Numbered from the stretch's first letter, positions 37,333-46,945 are shown. The stretch: 64,000 nucleotides of DNA from Granulicella sp. WH15 (GCF_009914315.1 NZ_CP042596.1:2852001-2916000); one strand, 5' to 3'. The notes: generated by a model from the sequence alone, not told the origin. Made by a program: numbers and translations.

Positions 37333-37674
37333 ATGCTTCTCGAACTCGGCAAAGTAGTATCGTTCGTCCTTTGCATTTTATCGCTCTACTCCGCCCTCAT
37401 GAGCGGCTTCTTCGAGCCCAACACCACCTGGCAGCAACGCGTCACCCTGGGACTTTCCCGGCTTGCTCTTTCTGCCTACGTCAGCTTCGCCAGCGGTCTC
37501 TTTTTCTGTTTCCCCGCCAAGACAAACCCCGACAGCGGTATTTCGCTATGGAAGACACTTCCTGTTCGCGTCTTCCTATGGGCGGCCGTCGCCTTGACTG
37601 TGCTCTTCTGCCTTACCTGGTATCTGCGCTGCGGCGGCGTCAACAGCTTTGGCTTCAAGCTCGATTGCTTCTAG
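37333..37674 (+). CDS. Small hypothetical membrane protein
   Basis: A 113-aa protein with three hydrophobic helices (about 8-24, 43-62 and 78-97). Its family is not recognised. It is the first host gene after the island and probably lay next to tRNA-Asn before integration. The start ATG 37333 gives a helix directly at the N-terminus; a longer frame in another phase is arginine-rich and less credible. A degraded intergenic repeat follows the stop (about 37700-37790). Confidence 0.65.
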   Translation: MLLELGKVVSFVLCILSLYSALMSGFFEPNTTWQQRVTLGLSRLALSAYVSFASGLFFCFPAKTNPDSGISLWKTLPVRVFLWAAVALTVLFCLTWYLRCGGVNSFGFKLDCF

Positions 37675-37786
37675 CGACTTGACCGTGCTGACCTGCGAAT
37701 CTGCGTGTACGAGAACGAAGCAGCCAAGGCGGACCTCAAAACTCATCACAGATGCAGCCTTTAGCCCCGAGAACAGCACGAAGTGC

Positions 37787-38554
37787 CTAGCGGTACAGCA
37801 TCACCGCAACCGCATACCCACTAAACGGCGTGGCCTGACTCAACTCACAAGCCCCCACCACCGCCTCATGGTACTTCCCCGAAGCCATCCTCGTCCGCAG
37901 TTGCTCCGGCAGCCGCGACAGGTCCGAAGTGCTATAGCGCATCACAAACAGCGGCTTCCTCACCCCGTCATAGCCCGAGCTCAAAGCACAAGCCTTGCGC
38001 GCCTCATCCGTCGTGGCCGAAACCGTAATCCCAGCCCCTTCGATCAGCTGCGCAACCGCGCTCTCCTGCTGCTCCAGCGTCAAGCTCCGCACCGTACGAG
38101 CGAAGTCCTCGACAGCGTAAAACTGCCCATCCCGCGCCACCACCGCAATCCCCACCGAATCCACCTGCGGGTCCAGCAGATTGGCCCGATGCCCAGCCGA
38201 ATGCATCCACAGCTCATGGATATTGCTGGGATCTGCCGACTCAGCCACATTCTCGGTAACCAGCGAAAAGTGCGTTCCCGCACTCGAAGCTCGCTCCGCC
38301 AGCTCAGCCTCCCCGGGAAACTGATGAGAGATCGCCCCATGGGCCGCCATCTGCCGTGCGTGCAGCGCCGCAGCCCTCACCAGCCTTCCATCCACACGCA
38401 CCGGAGCCAGCCCATGCGCAACCCGGTCGGCATTCGCCGCCGAAAGCAAAAACTGCTCCGCCACACTCTGGACCGGCGGCGTATCTTCCTGTCCCAAGGC
38501 CCCAGCAAACGGCATCAGCAGCAGGAACGCACCGGCTATCCCGAATCTCTTCAT
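37787..38554 (-). CDS. Secreted CAP/SCP-domain protein
   Basis: A 255-aa protein with a signal peptide (Met-Lys-Arg-Phe, hydrophobic core, cleavage after about residue 21). The CAP domain shows Ala-Asn-Ala-Asp-Arg-Val-Ala-His-Gly-Leu, His-Ala-Arg-Gln-Met-Ala-Ala-His-Gly, Glu-Asn-Val-Ala-Glu and Trp-Met-His-Ser-Ala-Gly-His-Arg-Ala-Asn-Leu-Leu, the conserved His/Glu cavity of bacterial YkwD-like proteins. Its C-terminal 90 residues are an unassigned extracytoplasmic domain. I start it at the Met before Lys-Arg-Phe because the longer frame puts charged and hydrophobic residues before a normal signal peptide. Its biochemical role is unknown for most bacterial CAP proteins. Confidence 0.85.
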   Translation of the reverse strand: MKRFGIAGAFLLLMPFAGALGQEDTPPVQSVAEQFLLSAANADRVAHGLAPVRVDGRLVRAAALHARQMAAHGAISHQFPGEAELAERASSAGTHFSLVTENVAESADPSNIHELWMHSAGHRANLLDPQVDSVGIAVVARDGQFYAVEDFARTVRSLTLEQQESAVAQLIEGAGITVSATTDEARKACALSSGYDGVRKPLFVMRYSTSDLSRLPEQLRTRMASGKYHEAVVGACELSQATPFSGYAVAVMLYR

Positions 38555-38596
38555 AACCAAGACGAACCCCTGCCCAGCCAAAAAATACGTGAAGAA

Positions 38597-39568
38597 TTAA
38601 AGCTGATCCTTCACCGCATCCCAGGTCAGGCCGATTCCCTCTTCCAACTCCACCGTGTGGCCCCACCCCAGCGCATGCAGCTTGCTCACATCCATCAGCT
38701 TGCGCGGCGTGCCATCGGGCTTGGTCGTGTCGAACGCAAGGCCGCCCTCGAACCCAATCACCTTCGCTACGATCTCCGCCAGCTCCCGGATCGTCACATC
38801 CTCCCCTGTCCCGATGTTGATGAGCGGCGGCACATCCTGCGTCAGCAGCGAGCCGTAACGCTCCTCATCGAGCGACAGTAAAAAGATGCATGCATCCGCC
38901 AGGTCATCCGAGTAAAGCAGCTCACGCCGCGGCGTCCCCGTTCCCCACACAGAGATCTCTCCGGCTCCCGCCCGTTTCGCCTCGGCTGTCTTGCGGATCA
39001 ACGCCGGCAGCACATGCGAGTTCTTCAGGTCGAAGTTGTCGTTCGGCCCATAGAGGTTCGTCGGCATCGCGGCTAGGTAGCGCGTGCCATACTGCCGGTT
39101 GTAGCTCCAGCACATCTCGATCCCGGCGATCTTCGCCAGCGCATAAGCCCGGTTCGTAGGCTCCAGCGGCCCGGTCAGCAGGCACGACTCCGGCATCGGC
39201 TGCGGAGCCATCTTCGGGTAGATACACGAAGACCCCAGAAACAGCAGCCGCGTCACACCGTTATGGTAAGCCGCATCGATAACGTTGGTCTGAATCTCCA
39301 GGTTGTCGCGGATGAAGTCCGCCGGGTACGTATCGTTGGCCAGAATTCCGCCCACCTTAGCCGCCGCCAGAAAGACAAACTCCGGCTTCTCCTGCTCAAA
39401 GAACGACCGCACGGCAGCCGGGTCCAGCAGGTCCAGCTCGGCACGCGTCTTCGTCAGGAGATTGGTATATCCCTTGCGCTCAAGCCCGCGATGAATTGCC
39501 GAGCCAACCAGCCCGCGATGACCGGCGATAAAGATACGTGCATCCTGCGGCATAAAGCTCGACGACAT
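38597..39568 (-). CDS. fcl: GDP-L-fucose synthase
   Basis: Converts GDP-4-keto-6-deoxy-D-mannose to GDP-L-fucose with NADPH. A 323-aa extended short-chain dehydrogenase: Gly-His-Arg-Gly-Leu-Val-Gly (16-22) binds the cofactor, and Ser113/Ser114, Tyr142 and Lys146 form the catalytic set. The C-terminus keeps the substrate-binding pattern of the family, including Thr-Gly-Thr-Pro-Arg-Arg-Glu. It follows gmd in the same direction, so the two form the GDP-fucose pathway, and a WcaI-like glycosyltransferase lies upstream. It is also called wcaG. Confidence 0.95.
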   Translation of the reverse strand: MSSSFMPQDARIFIAGHRGLVGSAIHRGLERKGYTNLLTKTRAELDLLDPAAVRSFFEQEKPEFVFLAAAKVGGILANDTYPADFIRDNLEIQTNVIDAAYHNGVTRLLFLGSSCIYPKMAPQPMPESCLLTGPLEPTNRAYALAKIAGIEMCWSYNRQYGTRYLAAMPTNLYGPNDNFDLKNSHVLPALIRKTAEAKRAGAGEISVWGTGTPRRELLYSDDLADACIFLLSLDEERYGSLLTQDVPPLINIGTGEDVTIRELAEIVAKVIGFEGGLAFDTTKPDGTPRKLMDVSKLHALGWGHTVELEEGIGLTWDAVKDQL

Positions 39569-39641
39569 AGATCACCCTTACTCAAAGTTGGAAACAATGG
39601 GAGTAGGCCGGGGACTCACTCCCCCGGCCCGCGCCTGCACT

Positions 39642-40727
39642 CTAGGTCTCACGCACGTTGTACGCATTGAAGCCGTGCTTCCGCACCAGCGCATCCCGCT
39701 TGGCCGACTGCAGATCTGCCTCTACCATCTCACGCACCAGCTCATCGAAGCTCGTCCGCGGCGTCCAGCCCAGCTCGCGCTTGGCCTTGGAAGGATCGCC
39801 CAGCAGCGTCTCGACCTCGGTCGGCCGGAAGTAGCGCGGATCGACCGCCACCACCACCTTGCCATCTGGTCCAACGGCCTTCTCCTCGACGCCCGAGCCG
39901 CTCCACGTCAGGTCCAGCTCCAGCAACTCCGCGCAGCGCTTCACAAACTCGCGCACGCTGTACTGCACCCCGGTCGCGATCACGAAGTCCTGCGCCTTCT
40001 CCTGCTGCAACATCATCCACTGCATCTCGATGTAGTCGCGCGCATGGCCCCAGTCCCGCTTGGCGTCCAGATTGCCCAGGTACAGCGACTCCTGCAGCCC
40101 CACCTTGATCCGCGCCAGCCCGCGCGTGATCTTGCGCGTCACAAACGTCTCACCCCGCAGCGGCGACTCGTGGTTGAACAGGATGCCGTTGCACGCATAC
40201 ATCCCATACGCCTCGCGGTAGTTCACCACGATCCAGTAGCCGTACATCTTGGCCACGGCATAGGGAGAGCGCGGATAGAAGGGCGTCGTCTCCTTCTGCG
40301 GAATCTCCTGCACCAGCCCGTAAAGCTCCGACGTGCTCGCCTGGTAGAAGCGCGTCTTCTTCTCGAGCCCCAGGATGCGGATCGCCTCCAGCAGCCGCAG
40401 CACGCCGATCGCATCCGAGTTCGCGGTATACTCCGGCTCCTCGAACGACACCTGCACGTGCGACTGCGCGGCCAGGTTGTACACCTCGTCCGGCTGCACC
40501 TTCTGCATAATGTGGATCAGCGACGTGCTGTCCGTCATATCGCCGTAGTGCAGCACCAGCTTCGGGTTCGGGTTGTGCGGATCCTCGTAGATATGGTCGA
40601 TACGAGCCGTGTTGAAGAGCGACGAGCGCCGCTTGATGCCATGAACCTCATAGCCTTTAGCCAGCAGAAACTCCGCGAGATACGCTCCATCCTGCCCGGT
40701 GACTCCCGTGATCAAAGCTTTCTTCAA
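39642..40727 (-). CDS. gmd: GDP-mannose 4,6-dehydratase (TTG start)
   Basis: First enzyme of GDP-fucose synthesis, 361 aa. It has Gly-Val-Thr-Gly-Gln-Asp-Gly near the N-terminus, Ser-Thr-Ser-Glu-Leu-Tyr-Gly, and Tyr-Ala-Val-Ala-Lys as the catalytic Tyr and Lys. TTG 40727 is chosen because AGGGGAG lies 8-9 nt upstream and the protein then begins Lys-Lys-Ala-Leu-Ile-Thr-Gly, as in relatives. An in-frame ATG at 40766 has no ribosome site and would add 13 unusual residues. The gene is followed by fcl after 73 nt. Confidence 0.93.
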   Translation of the reverse strand: MKKALITGVTGQDGAYLAEFLLAKGYEVHGIKRRSSLFNTARIDHIYEDPHNPNPKLVLHYGDMTDSTSLIHIMQKVQPDEVYNLAAQSHVQVSFEEPEYTANSDAIGVLRLLEAIRILGLEKKTRFYQASTSELYGLVQEIPQKETTPFYPRSPYAVAKMYGYWIVVNYREAYGMYACNGILFNHESPLRGETFVTRKITRGLARIKVGLQESLYLGNLDAKRDWGHARDYIEMQWMMLQQEKAQDFVIATGVQYSVREFVKRCAELLELDLTWSGSGVEEKAVGPDGKVVVAVDPRYFRPTEVETLLGDPSKAKRELGWTPRTSFDELVREMVEADLQSAKRDALVRKHGFNAYNVRET

Positions 40728-40803
40728 ACCGACACTCTCCCCTAAAACAGTTTTGCTCGATTCCATTATTTTACTTGAGCCAGTGTTACACCAAAGTACT
40801 AAG

Positions 40804-42051
40804 TCAAATCGCCTGAGCCAGATCCCGCTCGAACTGCAGCAGCACCTGCTCCCGGCCCAGATGCTCGACCGCATACTCCCGTGCATTAGCGCCGAACTCC
40901 GCGCGCAGCCCGGGGTTCATAATCAACTCCACCACCGCGGCATGCAGAGCCTCGGCGTCTTCGGCCGGAACGACCAGCCCGCACGGCCTGGCCTCATCGC
41001 CTACCACATGCGCCACCTGGGTCCCCGCATCCGACGTCGCAATCACCGGCCGCCCGCTCGACAGCATCCCGGTCAGCTTCGACGGCATCACCAGGTCGGC
41101 CGCGCCCGCGCGCTGCGGCAGCAGATGAATATCCGCCGCATTCAACAACTCGTTCAGCCTGGAAAACGGCTGCAACGGCAGCAGAGTCACATTGGGCAGG
41201 CCGCCCACCATGGCCTCCAGCTTAGGCCTGAATGTACCATCTCCGCAGAACAGAAAGTGTACCCGCTCATCGGCGTGCGAAGCACCCGGAGCGAACGACT
41301 GTGCGATCGGCCCCAGTACCTCCAGCCCTTGTTTATTGCCCATATTGCCCGAGTACAGCAGCACAATTTTATCCTCGAGCCCCAACTCCCGCCGGAAGCC
41401 GTTCGGCCCCTCCAGCGGCTGAATCGCCTCCACATCCACCCAGTTCGGAAACAGCACCGCCTGCTCCGCCGGCACGCCCTTCGCCACCGATCGCTCGACC
41501 ATCTTGGTTGAGATGCTCGAAACCCGCGTGAAAGCGTTGGTAAAAAAAACCTCCAGGGTCAATGCCAGGCTATGGATCGGCCCCTTCGCGGGCAGCAGTC
41601 CAAGCTCGAACGCAGCATCCACCTCGAAGTCCTGCACATGCAGCCACGACGCCGCGCCCGCAGTCTGCGCGACAAACAGGGCCAGAGGCGCGCCAAAGAA
41701 CGTAGGCTCCACCGTAAAGACGATCTCCGGCTGCCAGAAGACCTGCCGCAGCATCACCGGCAGGCTGCCCACCATAAAGGAAAACAGATGCAGAATCCGG
41801 CGCATCCCGCTCGGCTTCTCCGGCACGTAGAGCGGCGTCCTGAAGACGACCGGCTGCCCCGGCACACGCTCCGTCCTGTAGAGGCTCGAGCGATACTCAT
41901 CCCAGATACGCCACGCCGGGTAGTAAGGCGGCGCGGCCACCACACGCACCTCGTGCCCCCGCTTCGCAAGCCACGAGGCCATCTCGCCCGTGTACTTGCC
42001 GATGCCGGTCAACTCCGGGGCATAGTTCAAGCCATAGATCAGGATTCTCAG
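40804..42051 (-). CDS. WcaI-type glycosyltransferase, probable CTG start
   Basis: Family 4-like glycosyltransferase of the colanic acid WcaI type, 415 aa. It opens with [13 protein letters not shown] and ends with a Rossmann half containing Leu-Leu-Tyr-Ser-Gly-Asn-Met-Gly and Leu-Pro-Gln-Arg-Ala. Relatives have an Arg-Ile-Leu-Ile-Tyr-Gly strand before this, which is present here but lies upstream of the first ordinary start codon (TTG 42030). No ATG, GTG or TTG exists between the upstream stop at 42084 and 42030. CTG 42051 has GAAAGG 7 nt in front. With gmd and fcl next to it, this is part of a fucose-containing exopolysaccharide pathway. Confidence 0.85.
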   Translation of the reverse strand: MRILIYGLNYAPELTGIGKYTGEMASWLAKRGHEVRVVAAPPYYPAWRIWDEYRSSLYRTERVPGQPVVFRTPLYVPEKPSGMRRILHLFSFMVGSLPVMLRQVFWQPEIVFTVEPTFFGAPLALFVAQTAGAASWLHVQDFEVDAAFELGLLPAKGPIHSLALTLEVFFTNAFTRVSSISTKMVERSVAKGVPAEQAVLFPNWVDVEAIQPLEGPNGFRRELGLEDKIVLLYSGNMGNKQGLEVLGPIAQSFAPGASHADERVHFLFCGDGTFRPKLEAMVGGLPNVTLLPLQPFSRLNELLNAADIHLLPQRAGAADLVMPSKLTGMLSSGRPVIATSDAGTQVAHVVGDEARPCGLVVPAEDAEALHAAVVELIMNPGLRAEFGANAREYAVEHLGREQVLLQFERDLAQAI

Positions 42052-42268
42052 AAGAAAGCCTTTCGGATGAGGTCGTCCACCTCATCATAGCAATGGTCAT
42101 ACCCGATTACGGCATCAGTCTTACCTTATTACGGACTTCGCTATACCGTCTTTCGGCATTCACCATACCGTCACTTGGCAGCAGCTTGCTGCCATCAACA
42201 AGCGTCTCACTCAGCCACGCATGTTCGTACTCCATAACGATGCGTGCCAACTCTGAGAAGATAGTTCC

Positions 42269-43126
42269 ATGAAGAGCGGCGGCAACAATCTCATCGCAAC
42301 GGCACGGCATCAGCCGCTCGCGGCGATCGGCATCCTGCTCGTTCTGCTGTTCCTCTTCGCCGCCATCTTCGCGCCGCTGCTCGCTCCCAGCGATCCCGCC
42401 CAGCTCAACCTCGACGCCCGCATGCTCACTCCTTCCGCCGCCCACTGGTTCGGCACCGATGAGCTTGGCCGCGACGTTCTCTCCCGCACCCTCTACGGAG
42501 CGCGCATCTCGCTCATCGTCGCCGTCAGCGTCGTGGCCATCTCGCTCGCCATCGGCCTCATCGCGGGCAGCCTCGCGGGCTTCTACGGCGGCCTGGCCGA
42601 CACGCTCGTCAACGTCTACCTCTCGAACGCCTTCCTGGCATTACCCGGCATCCTGCTCGCCATAGCCTTCGTCGCCTTCCTCGGCCCCGGCCTGCTCAAC
42701 CTCATCCTGGCCCTTTCGATCTCCGGCTGGGTCGGCTACGCTCGCCTCGTACGAGCCCAGGTCATGACCGTCAAAGAACGCGAGTTCGTCGAAGCCGCAC
42801 GCGCCCTCGGAGCGTCAGACGTACGCGTCCTGGTCCGTCACATCCTGCCCAACATCGTTCAGCCGCTCATCGTCCAGGCCGCCATCGGCATGGCCGGAGC
42901 CGTGCTCGCCGAAGCCACCCTCAGCTTCCTCGGCCTCGGCATCCCCGCGCCCGCGGCCAGTTGGGGCTCCATGCTCAACGACGCCCGCTCCCACCTCTTC
43001 GACTCGCCCCACATGGTCTTCTTCCCCGCCCTGGCCGTCATGCTCTGCGTCCTCTCGTTCAACTTCATCGGCGACGCCCTCCGCGACTACCTCGACCCGC
43101 GCACCCGCCTCACAACCGGCATTTAA
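42269..43126 (+). CDS. ABC transporter permease, DppC/OppC family
   Basis: A 285-aa inner-membrane permease of the dipeptide/oligopeptide/nickel group: an N-terminal membrane helix, the Gly-Thr-Asp-Glu-Leu-Gly-Arg-Asp motif near residue 65, and the cytoplasmic Glu-Ala-Ala-Arg-Ala-Leu-Gly-Ala loop. The partner permease (DppB type) is found 1.4 kb downstream on the opposite strand. No ATPase or binding-protein gene is in the window, so the rest of the transporter must be elsewhere. The phosphodiesterase gene follows after 6 nt. Confidence 0.92.
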   Translation: MKSGGNNLIATARHQPLAAIGILLVLLFLFAAIFAPLLAPSDPAQLNLDARMLTPSAAHWFGTDELGRDVLSRTLYGARISLIVAVSVVAISLAIGLIAGSLAGFYGGLADTLVNVYLSNAFLALPGILLAIAFVAFLGPGLLNLILALSISGWVGYARLVRAQVMTVKEREFVEAARALGASDVRVLVRHILPNIVQPLIVQAAIGMAGAVLAEATLSFLGLGIPAPAASWGSMLNDARSHLFDSPHMVFFPALAVMLCVLSFNFIGDALRDYLDPRTRLTTGI

Positions 43127-43132
43127 ACTCCC

Positions 43133-43600
43133 ATGACCTTCAAGATCGGCGTCATCTCCGACACGCACGGCCTCCTCCGCCCCGAGGCCATCGCAGCCCT
43201 GCAAGGCGTCGACCACATCCTTCACGCCGGAGACATCGGCAACGCCGACTTCCTTGCCACCCTGGCGCAGATCGCCCCGATAACGGCCATCCGCGGCAAC
43301 ATCGACATCTACGGCCCCTGCGCCGAACTGCCCGCCACCGAGGCCGTCGAGCTGGCGGGCAAGCTCTTCTACCTCGTCCACTCGATCCACGATCTCGACA
43401 TCAACCCACACGCCGCCGGAGTAGCAGCAGTCATCAGCGGCCACTCCCACCAGCCCTCCATCGAACACCGCTCCGGAGTCCTCTACCTGAACCCCGGCAG
43501 CCCCGGCCCGCGCCGATTCCGCCTGCCCGTCACCGTGGCCCTGGTCACGATAGAAAACGGCCAACTCCACCCCGAGATCATCGACCTGCACCTGGGCTGA
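43133..43600 (+). CDS. YfcE/MJ0936-type metallophosphoesterase
   Basis: A 155-aa protein with the five metallophosphoesterase motifs: Asp-Thr-His (10-12), Gly-Asp-Ile (34-36), Gly-Asn-Ile-Asp, Val-His, and Gly-His-Ser-His. Two metal ions bind these residues. Relatives hydrolyse phosphodiesters such as bis-pNPP; the natural substrate is usually unknown. It is co-directional with the permease, with a 6-nt gap, but no functional link is evident. A 288-bp element with inverted ends starts 5 nt after its stop. Confidence 0.9.
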   Translation: MTFKIGVISDTHGLLRPEAIAALQGVDHILHAGDIGNADFLATLAQIAPITAIRGNIDIYGPCAELPATEAVELAGKLFYLVHSIHDLDINPHAAGVAAVISGHSHQPSIEHRSGVLYLNPGSPGPRRFRLPVTVALVTIENGQLHPEIIDLHLG

Positions 43601-43605
43601 CGCCC

Positions 43606-43893
43606 TCACGCGAAGCGTCCAAAACAGCACGAAGTGCCGCCCGCCCGGCGCAAGAGCGCCGTTGCCGTTGCTTGTTCTCTTGGTTGTCATTCAGGAGCGA
43701 AGCGGAGGAATCTGCTTTTGCTTTTGCCGTTGCTTCTAGGGGAGGTCCGGGCTTTAGCCCGGACCTCAAAACCACCACAGAAGCGGGCTTTAGCCCCCGA
43801 GGTATGCTTCCTCACTCAGCCACACAAACAAAAGCAAAAACGCCCTAACGCCGGGCGGGCAGCATTTCGTGCGGTCTTAGACGCTTCGCGTGA
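43606..43893. repeat. MITE-like 288-bp element with inverted ends and internal hairpin
   Basis: The left end (43606-43650, starting TCACGCGAAGCGTC) and the right end (43849-43893) are imperfect inverted repeats of about 45 bp. The centre holds a perfect 12-bp-arm palindrome at 43742-43767 (GAGGTCCGGGCT-TT and its complement). It carries no protein gene. Related pieces occur at 50970-51065 and 62790-62885, and a degraded one near 37700-37790, all between genes. It looks like a non-autonomous element or composite repeat that fills the gap between two gene ends. Confidence 0.65.
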
Positions 43894-43894
43894 A

Positions 43895-44539
43895 CTACTT
43901 CAACTTCACCGCCCCCACCACTCCCTGCAACCTCTCCCGCAGCTTCTCCATCTCGTTCTCGGTCAGATCCCGAGCCCCGCTAGGCTCCGCACAAAACGTC
44001 GTAATCACCAGATCAAGCCGCACACAACTTCCCTTCCGCAGAGCCGTCAGCACCTCATCCCGCGACTCGACGCAGATCTTCCCATGCTCATCATGACCAT
44101 GAGCAAACGCCACGCTATCCACCGTCGTCGCCGTAGCAGCTTTATTCGGCTTCCCCGTAGCCTGCGCCGCACAAGCCTCCGCCGTACTACGCGGAGTAGC
44201 ACTAAGATAGAAGTACTCCCCACTAAACGTAGACCACGGATAAGGATTGAACCCCAGCGCCGCCACCGCCCTTAGCCGAGTCTGCGGCACCGCCGAGCGC
44301 GCATCGAGCCGAAACGTACTCAACTCCCCATCCCTGCGGCTCAAATTCCACCCAGCAGGCAGATGCATCTTCACCCCCGTCACCGCATCGACAAAATCCC
44401 GCGCCGGAGGAGAGGTCGGCTCAGCCGGGGCAGGCCGCACGTTGGGCAACGGAGGCACCGGCACAACCTTGGGAACCTGCGGCGTCTGCCCATAAGCCAC
44501 AGCCCCAACAAAAAGCCACATCATGCAAATCATTCTCAA
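43895..44539 (-). CDS. Hypothetical exported protein, proline-rich start
   Basis: A 214-aa protein with a signal peptide (about 1-17) and then a Pro/Val-rich stretch to about residue 45. The mature domain starts with Val-Lys-Met-His-Leu-Pro-Ala-Gly-Trp and has three cysteines that could form disulfides. Family unknown. It is the last gene of a three-gene minus-strand run: its start overlaps the DppB-type permease stop by 4 nt. Function cannot be inferred. Confidence 0.72.
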   Translation of the reverse strand: MRMICMMWLFVGAVAYGQTPQVPKVVPVPPLPNVRPAPAEPTSPPARDFVDAVTGVKMHLPAGWNLSRRDGELSTFRLDARSAVPQTRLRAVAALGFNPYPWSTFSGEYFYLSATPRSTAEACAAQATGKPNKAATATTVDSVAFAHGHDEHGKICVESRDEVLTALRKGSCVRLDLVITTFCAEPSGARDLTENEMEKLRERLQGVVGAVKLK

Positions 44540-45459
44540 GATCCCTGCACCCTCATCCTCGGATTAGCCACGGTATAAGCAATATCGGTCAGCAGATTCA
44601 CCCCGACATAAGTAAGCCCAATCGCCAGAATGCACCCCTGCACCAGCGCATAGTCGCGGTTCGAGATCGCCGACAGCGTCAGCCGCCCGATCCCCGGCAG
44701 GCTGAAGATCGTCTCCGTCACAATCGCCCCCGCCAGCAGCGACCCAAACTGCAACCCCACCACCGTCAAGATCGGAATCATCGCATTGGGCAGCGCGTGC
44801 CGATACACCACCTGCCGCTCGCTCAGCCCCTTGGCCCGCGCCGTCCGCACATAGTCCTGCCCCAGCTCTTCGAGCATCGCCGTCCGCACCATGCGCGTCA
44901 GGATCGCCGCCATCCCCAGCCCCAGCGTAATCGCGGGCAGAACCATATGCGCCACCGACCCAGCCCCCGACACCGGCAACCACCCCAGACGAATCGAAAA
45001 CACCAAAATCAAGATCGGCCCCAAGGCAAAGTTCGGAAACGAGAGCCCCACCAGCGACACCACCCCCAGCACCCGATCCTGCCATCCCCCACGGTGCAGC
45101 GCCGACCCGATCCCCGCCGGAACCGCCAGCAGAATCCCCAGCGCCATCGCGCAGAACGCCAGCGCCACCGTGTACGGATACCGCGACGCCACCAGGTGCA
45201 TCACGCTGTCGTGCAGCCGCAGCGACTGCCCCAGATCCGCATGAGCCACCCCATACAAAAACCGCCCATACTGCGCCGACAGCGGAGCATCCAGCCCATA
45301 CGCATGGCGCAGCGCCGAGACATCCGAGGCCGTAGCCCCCTCACCCAGCATCTGCACTACCGGATCGCCCGGCACCAGGTGAATCAGCAGAAACACCACC
45401 GTCACCACCAGCCAGAGCACCGGCAGCGTCACCGCCAGCCGCTTCGCAGCTCGTATCAA
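44536..45459 (-). CDS. ABC transporter permease, DppB/OppB family
   Basis: A 307-aa permease with about six membrane helices. Family features are Phe-Leu-Leu-Ile-His-Leu-Val-Pro-Gly-Asp-Pro at the N-terminus and the cytoplasmic loop Arg-Thr-Ala-Arg-Ala-Lys-Gly-Leu-Ser followed by His-Ala-Leu-Pro-Asn-Ala. It overlaps both neighbours by 4 nt (CBS-domain gene upstream, exported protein downstream). The DppC-type partner is encoded on the other strand at 42269-43126. Substrate is peptide-like or nickel; it cannot be told from the permease. Confidence 0.92.
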   Translation of the reverse strand: MIRAAKRLAVTLPVLWLVVTVVFLLIHLVPGDPVVQMLGEGATASDVSALRHAYGLDAPLSAQYGRFLYGVAHADLGQSLRLHDSVMHLVASRYPYTVALAFCAMALGILLAVPAGIGSALHRGGWQDRVLGVVSLVGLSFPNFALGPILILVFSIRLGWLPVSGAGSVAHMVLPAITLGLGMAAILTRMVRTAMLEELGQDYVRTARAKGLSERQVVYRHALPNAMIPILTVVGLQFGSLLAGAIVTETIFSLPGIGRLTLSAISNRDYALVQGCILAIGLTYVGVNLLTDIAYTVANPRMRVQGS

Positions 45460-46883
45460 GCCGAGACCTCCAGCCCATCGTCCTCAGTAGCCGCCGCCCG
45501 CAGGTCCGTCTTGACGTCCGTCCCGACCGCCTCCAGATCCACCCTCACCTTGCTGATCCGCCGCTTGACCAACTCCGCCACCGTATATCGCCGCCCCGCG
45601 TGGACCACGCTCTCCCCCACCGTCGGCAGGTGCCCCAGCTCCGACAGCACAAACCCCGCCAGCGTCTCCACACCCGGCTGCCGCGGAAACGCCCAGTGCA
45701 ACTGGTTGCTCAGGTCGCGCAGCGTAATCCCCGCATCCAGCACCACCGTTCCCGTCGCGTTAAACGGCGTCGCCCGCGAGGCCACATCGAACTCATCCTC
45801 CAGCTCGCCGACGATCTGCTCCAAGGCATCCTCAGCCGTCACCATGCCCACAGTCGAGCCGAACTCATCCACCACAATCGCAATCTGCCTGCGCCGATCC
45901 TGGAACTCCTGCAATAGCTCCACCGCCAGCTTCGTCTCCGGCACGAAGATCACCTCGCGCATCACCTGCCGCAGCGTCAGCCCCATCTTGCCCGTGCCGC
46001 CCAGCGCCAGCGTCGTCGAGCGGAAGTGCATCAGCCGCGAGATATCCTTCGAGTAAACGATCCCGACGATATGATCCGGCCCCACCTTCGGGTCGAAGAC
46101 CGGCACCCGCGAGTGCTGCTCATCCACGATCCGCGCGCTCGCCTGCTCCACCGGCAGGTCCACCGGCAGCGAGAAGATCTTTCCTCGCGGAGTCATAATC
46201 TCGCGCACCGAGACATGGTTCAGCTCAATCGCCCGGTGAATGATCTCCTCCTGAAAGACCGGCAGCAGCCCCATCCTGCGCGTCGCCGTTGCAATCAGCT
46301 TCAGCTCCTCGGGCGAGTGGACCGCGCCGCCCTCCCCATGCAGCGGCGCGCGAAATACCCGCAACACCATGCTCGCCGACGAGTTCATCAACCGGATAGC
46401 AGGCCGCGTAATGCGGATAAACACATCCATCGGCCCCGCCACCGCCATCGCGATCCGCTCGGCCCGCTGCAAGGCCAGAGACTTCGGCACCAGTTCCCCC
46501 AGCAGCACCTCAAAGTACGTAATCGCCCCAAACGCAATCGTAGTAGCCGCTGCATGAACGTACAGCATCACATGCGGCGGCGTATGCGGCGACACCCGCT
46601 CCACCGCCACCAGCAGCGTCTCCGCCACCGCGGGTTCGCCCACCCAGCCCAGCGCCAGCGCCGCCAGCGTCACGCCAAACTGCACCGCGGGCAGAAAGTC
46701 ATCCATCGCGTGCTTCAACTGCAGCAGCGTCCGCGCACCGGGCCGCCCCAGAGCGATCAACTGCTCCACCCGCGTCTCCCGAATGCTGACCAGCGCGAAC
46801 TCCGCGGCAACGAAGAAGCTGTTGGCCAGAATGAAAAAGGCCACCATGATCCCGCGGATAAGAACCCACTCCACCATGTGCAA
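45456..46883 (-). CDS. HlyC/CorC-type (CNNM) membrane protein with CBS domains
   Basis: A 475-aa protein. The N-terminal DUF21/CNNM membrane domain of four helices covers about residues 1-190 (Phe-Val-Ala-Ala-Glu-Phe-Ala-Leu-Val). A CBS pair follows, with Val-Arg-Glu-Ile-Met-Thr-Pro-Arg at about 225. A CorC_HlyC transporter-associated domain ends it. Family members affect magnesium or other cation efflux. The stop overlaps the permease start by 4 nt. It is called hemolysin-like in many genomes, but there is no toxin signature here. Confidence 0.9.
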   Translation of the reverse strand: MHMVEWVLIRGIMVAFFILANSFFVAAEFALVSIRETRVEQLIALGRPGARTLLQLKHAMDDFLPAVQFGVTLAALALGWVGEPAVAETLLVAVERVSPHTPPHVMLYVHAAATTIAFGAITYFEVLLGELVPKSLALQRAERIAMAVAGPMDVFIRITRPAIRLMNSSASMVLRVFRAPLHGEGGAVHSPEELKLIATATRRMGLLPVFQEEIIHRAIELNHVSVREIMTPRGKIFSLPVDLPVEQASARIVDEQHSRVPVFDPKVGPDHIVGIVYSKDISRLMHFRSTTLALGGTGKMGLTLRQVMREVIFVPETKLAVELLQEFQDRRRQIAIVVDEFGSTVGMVTAEDALEQIVGELEDEFDVASRATPFNATGTVVLDAGITLRDLSNQLHWAFPRQPGVETLAGFVLSELGHLPTVGESVVHAGRRYTVAELVKRRISKVRVDLEAVGTDVKTDLRAAATEDDGLEVSA

Positions 46884-46918
46884 ATGCTAGCAGTTCATGG
46901 CCGCGCCTGAACGCAGAA

Positions 46919-46945
46919 ACGCCCGGAGCCGAAGCCGCCGGGCGT
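46919..46945 (-). terminator. Terminator-like hairpin after trxA
   Basis: The stem ACGCCCGG/CCGGGCGT (46919-46945) lies 25 nt after the thioredoxin stop. Read on the minus strand, it is followed by a TTTC-rich stretch. Confidence 0.5.

Noticed and set aside
39588-40745. Long plus-strand frame over gmd
   Set aside because: Antisense shadow of a clear GDP-mannose dehydratase; composition is Arg/Leu/His-rich and shows no domain.
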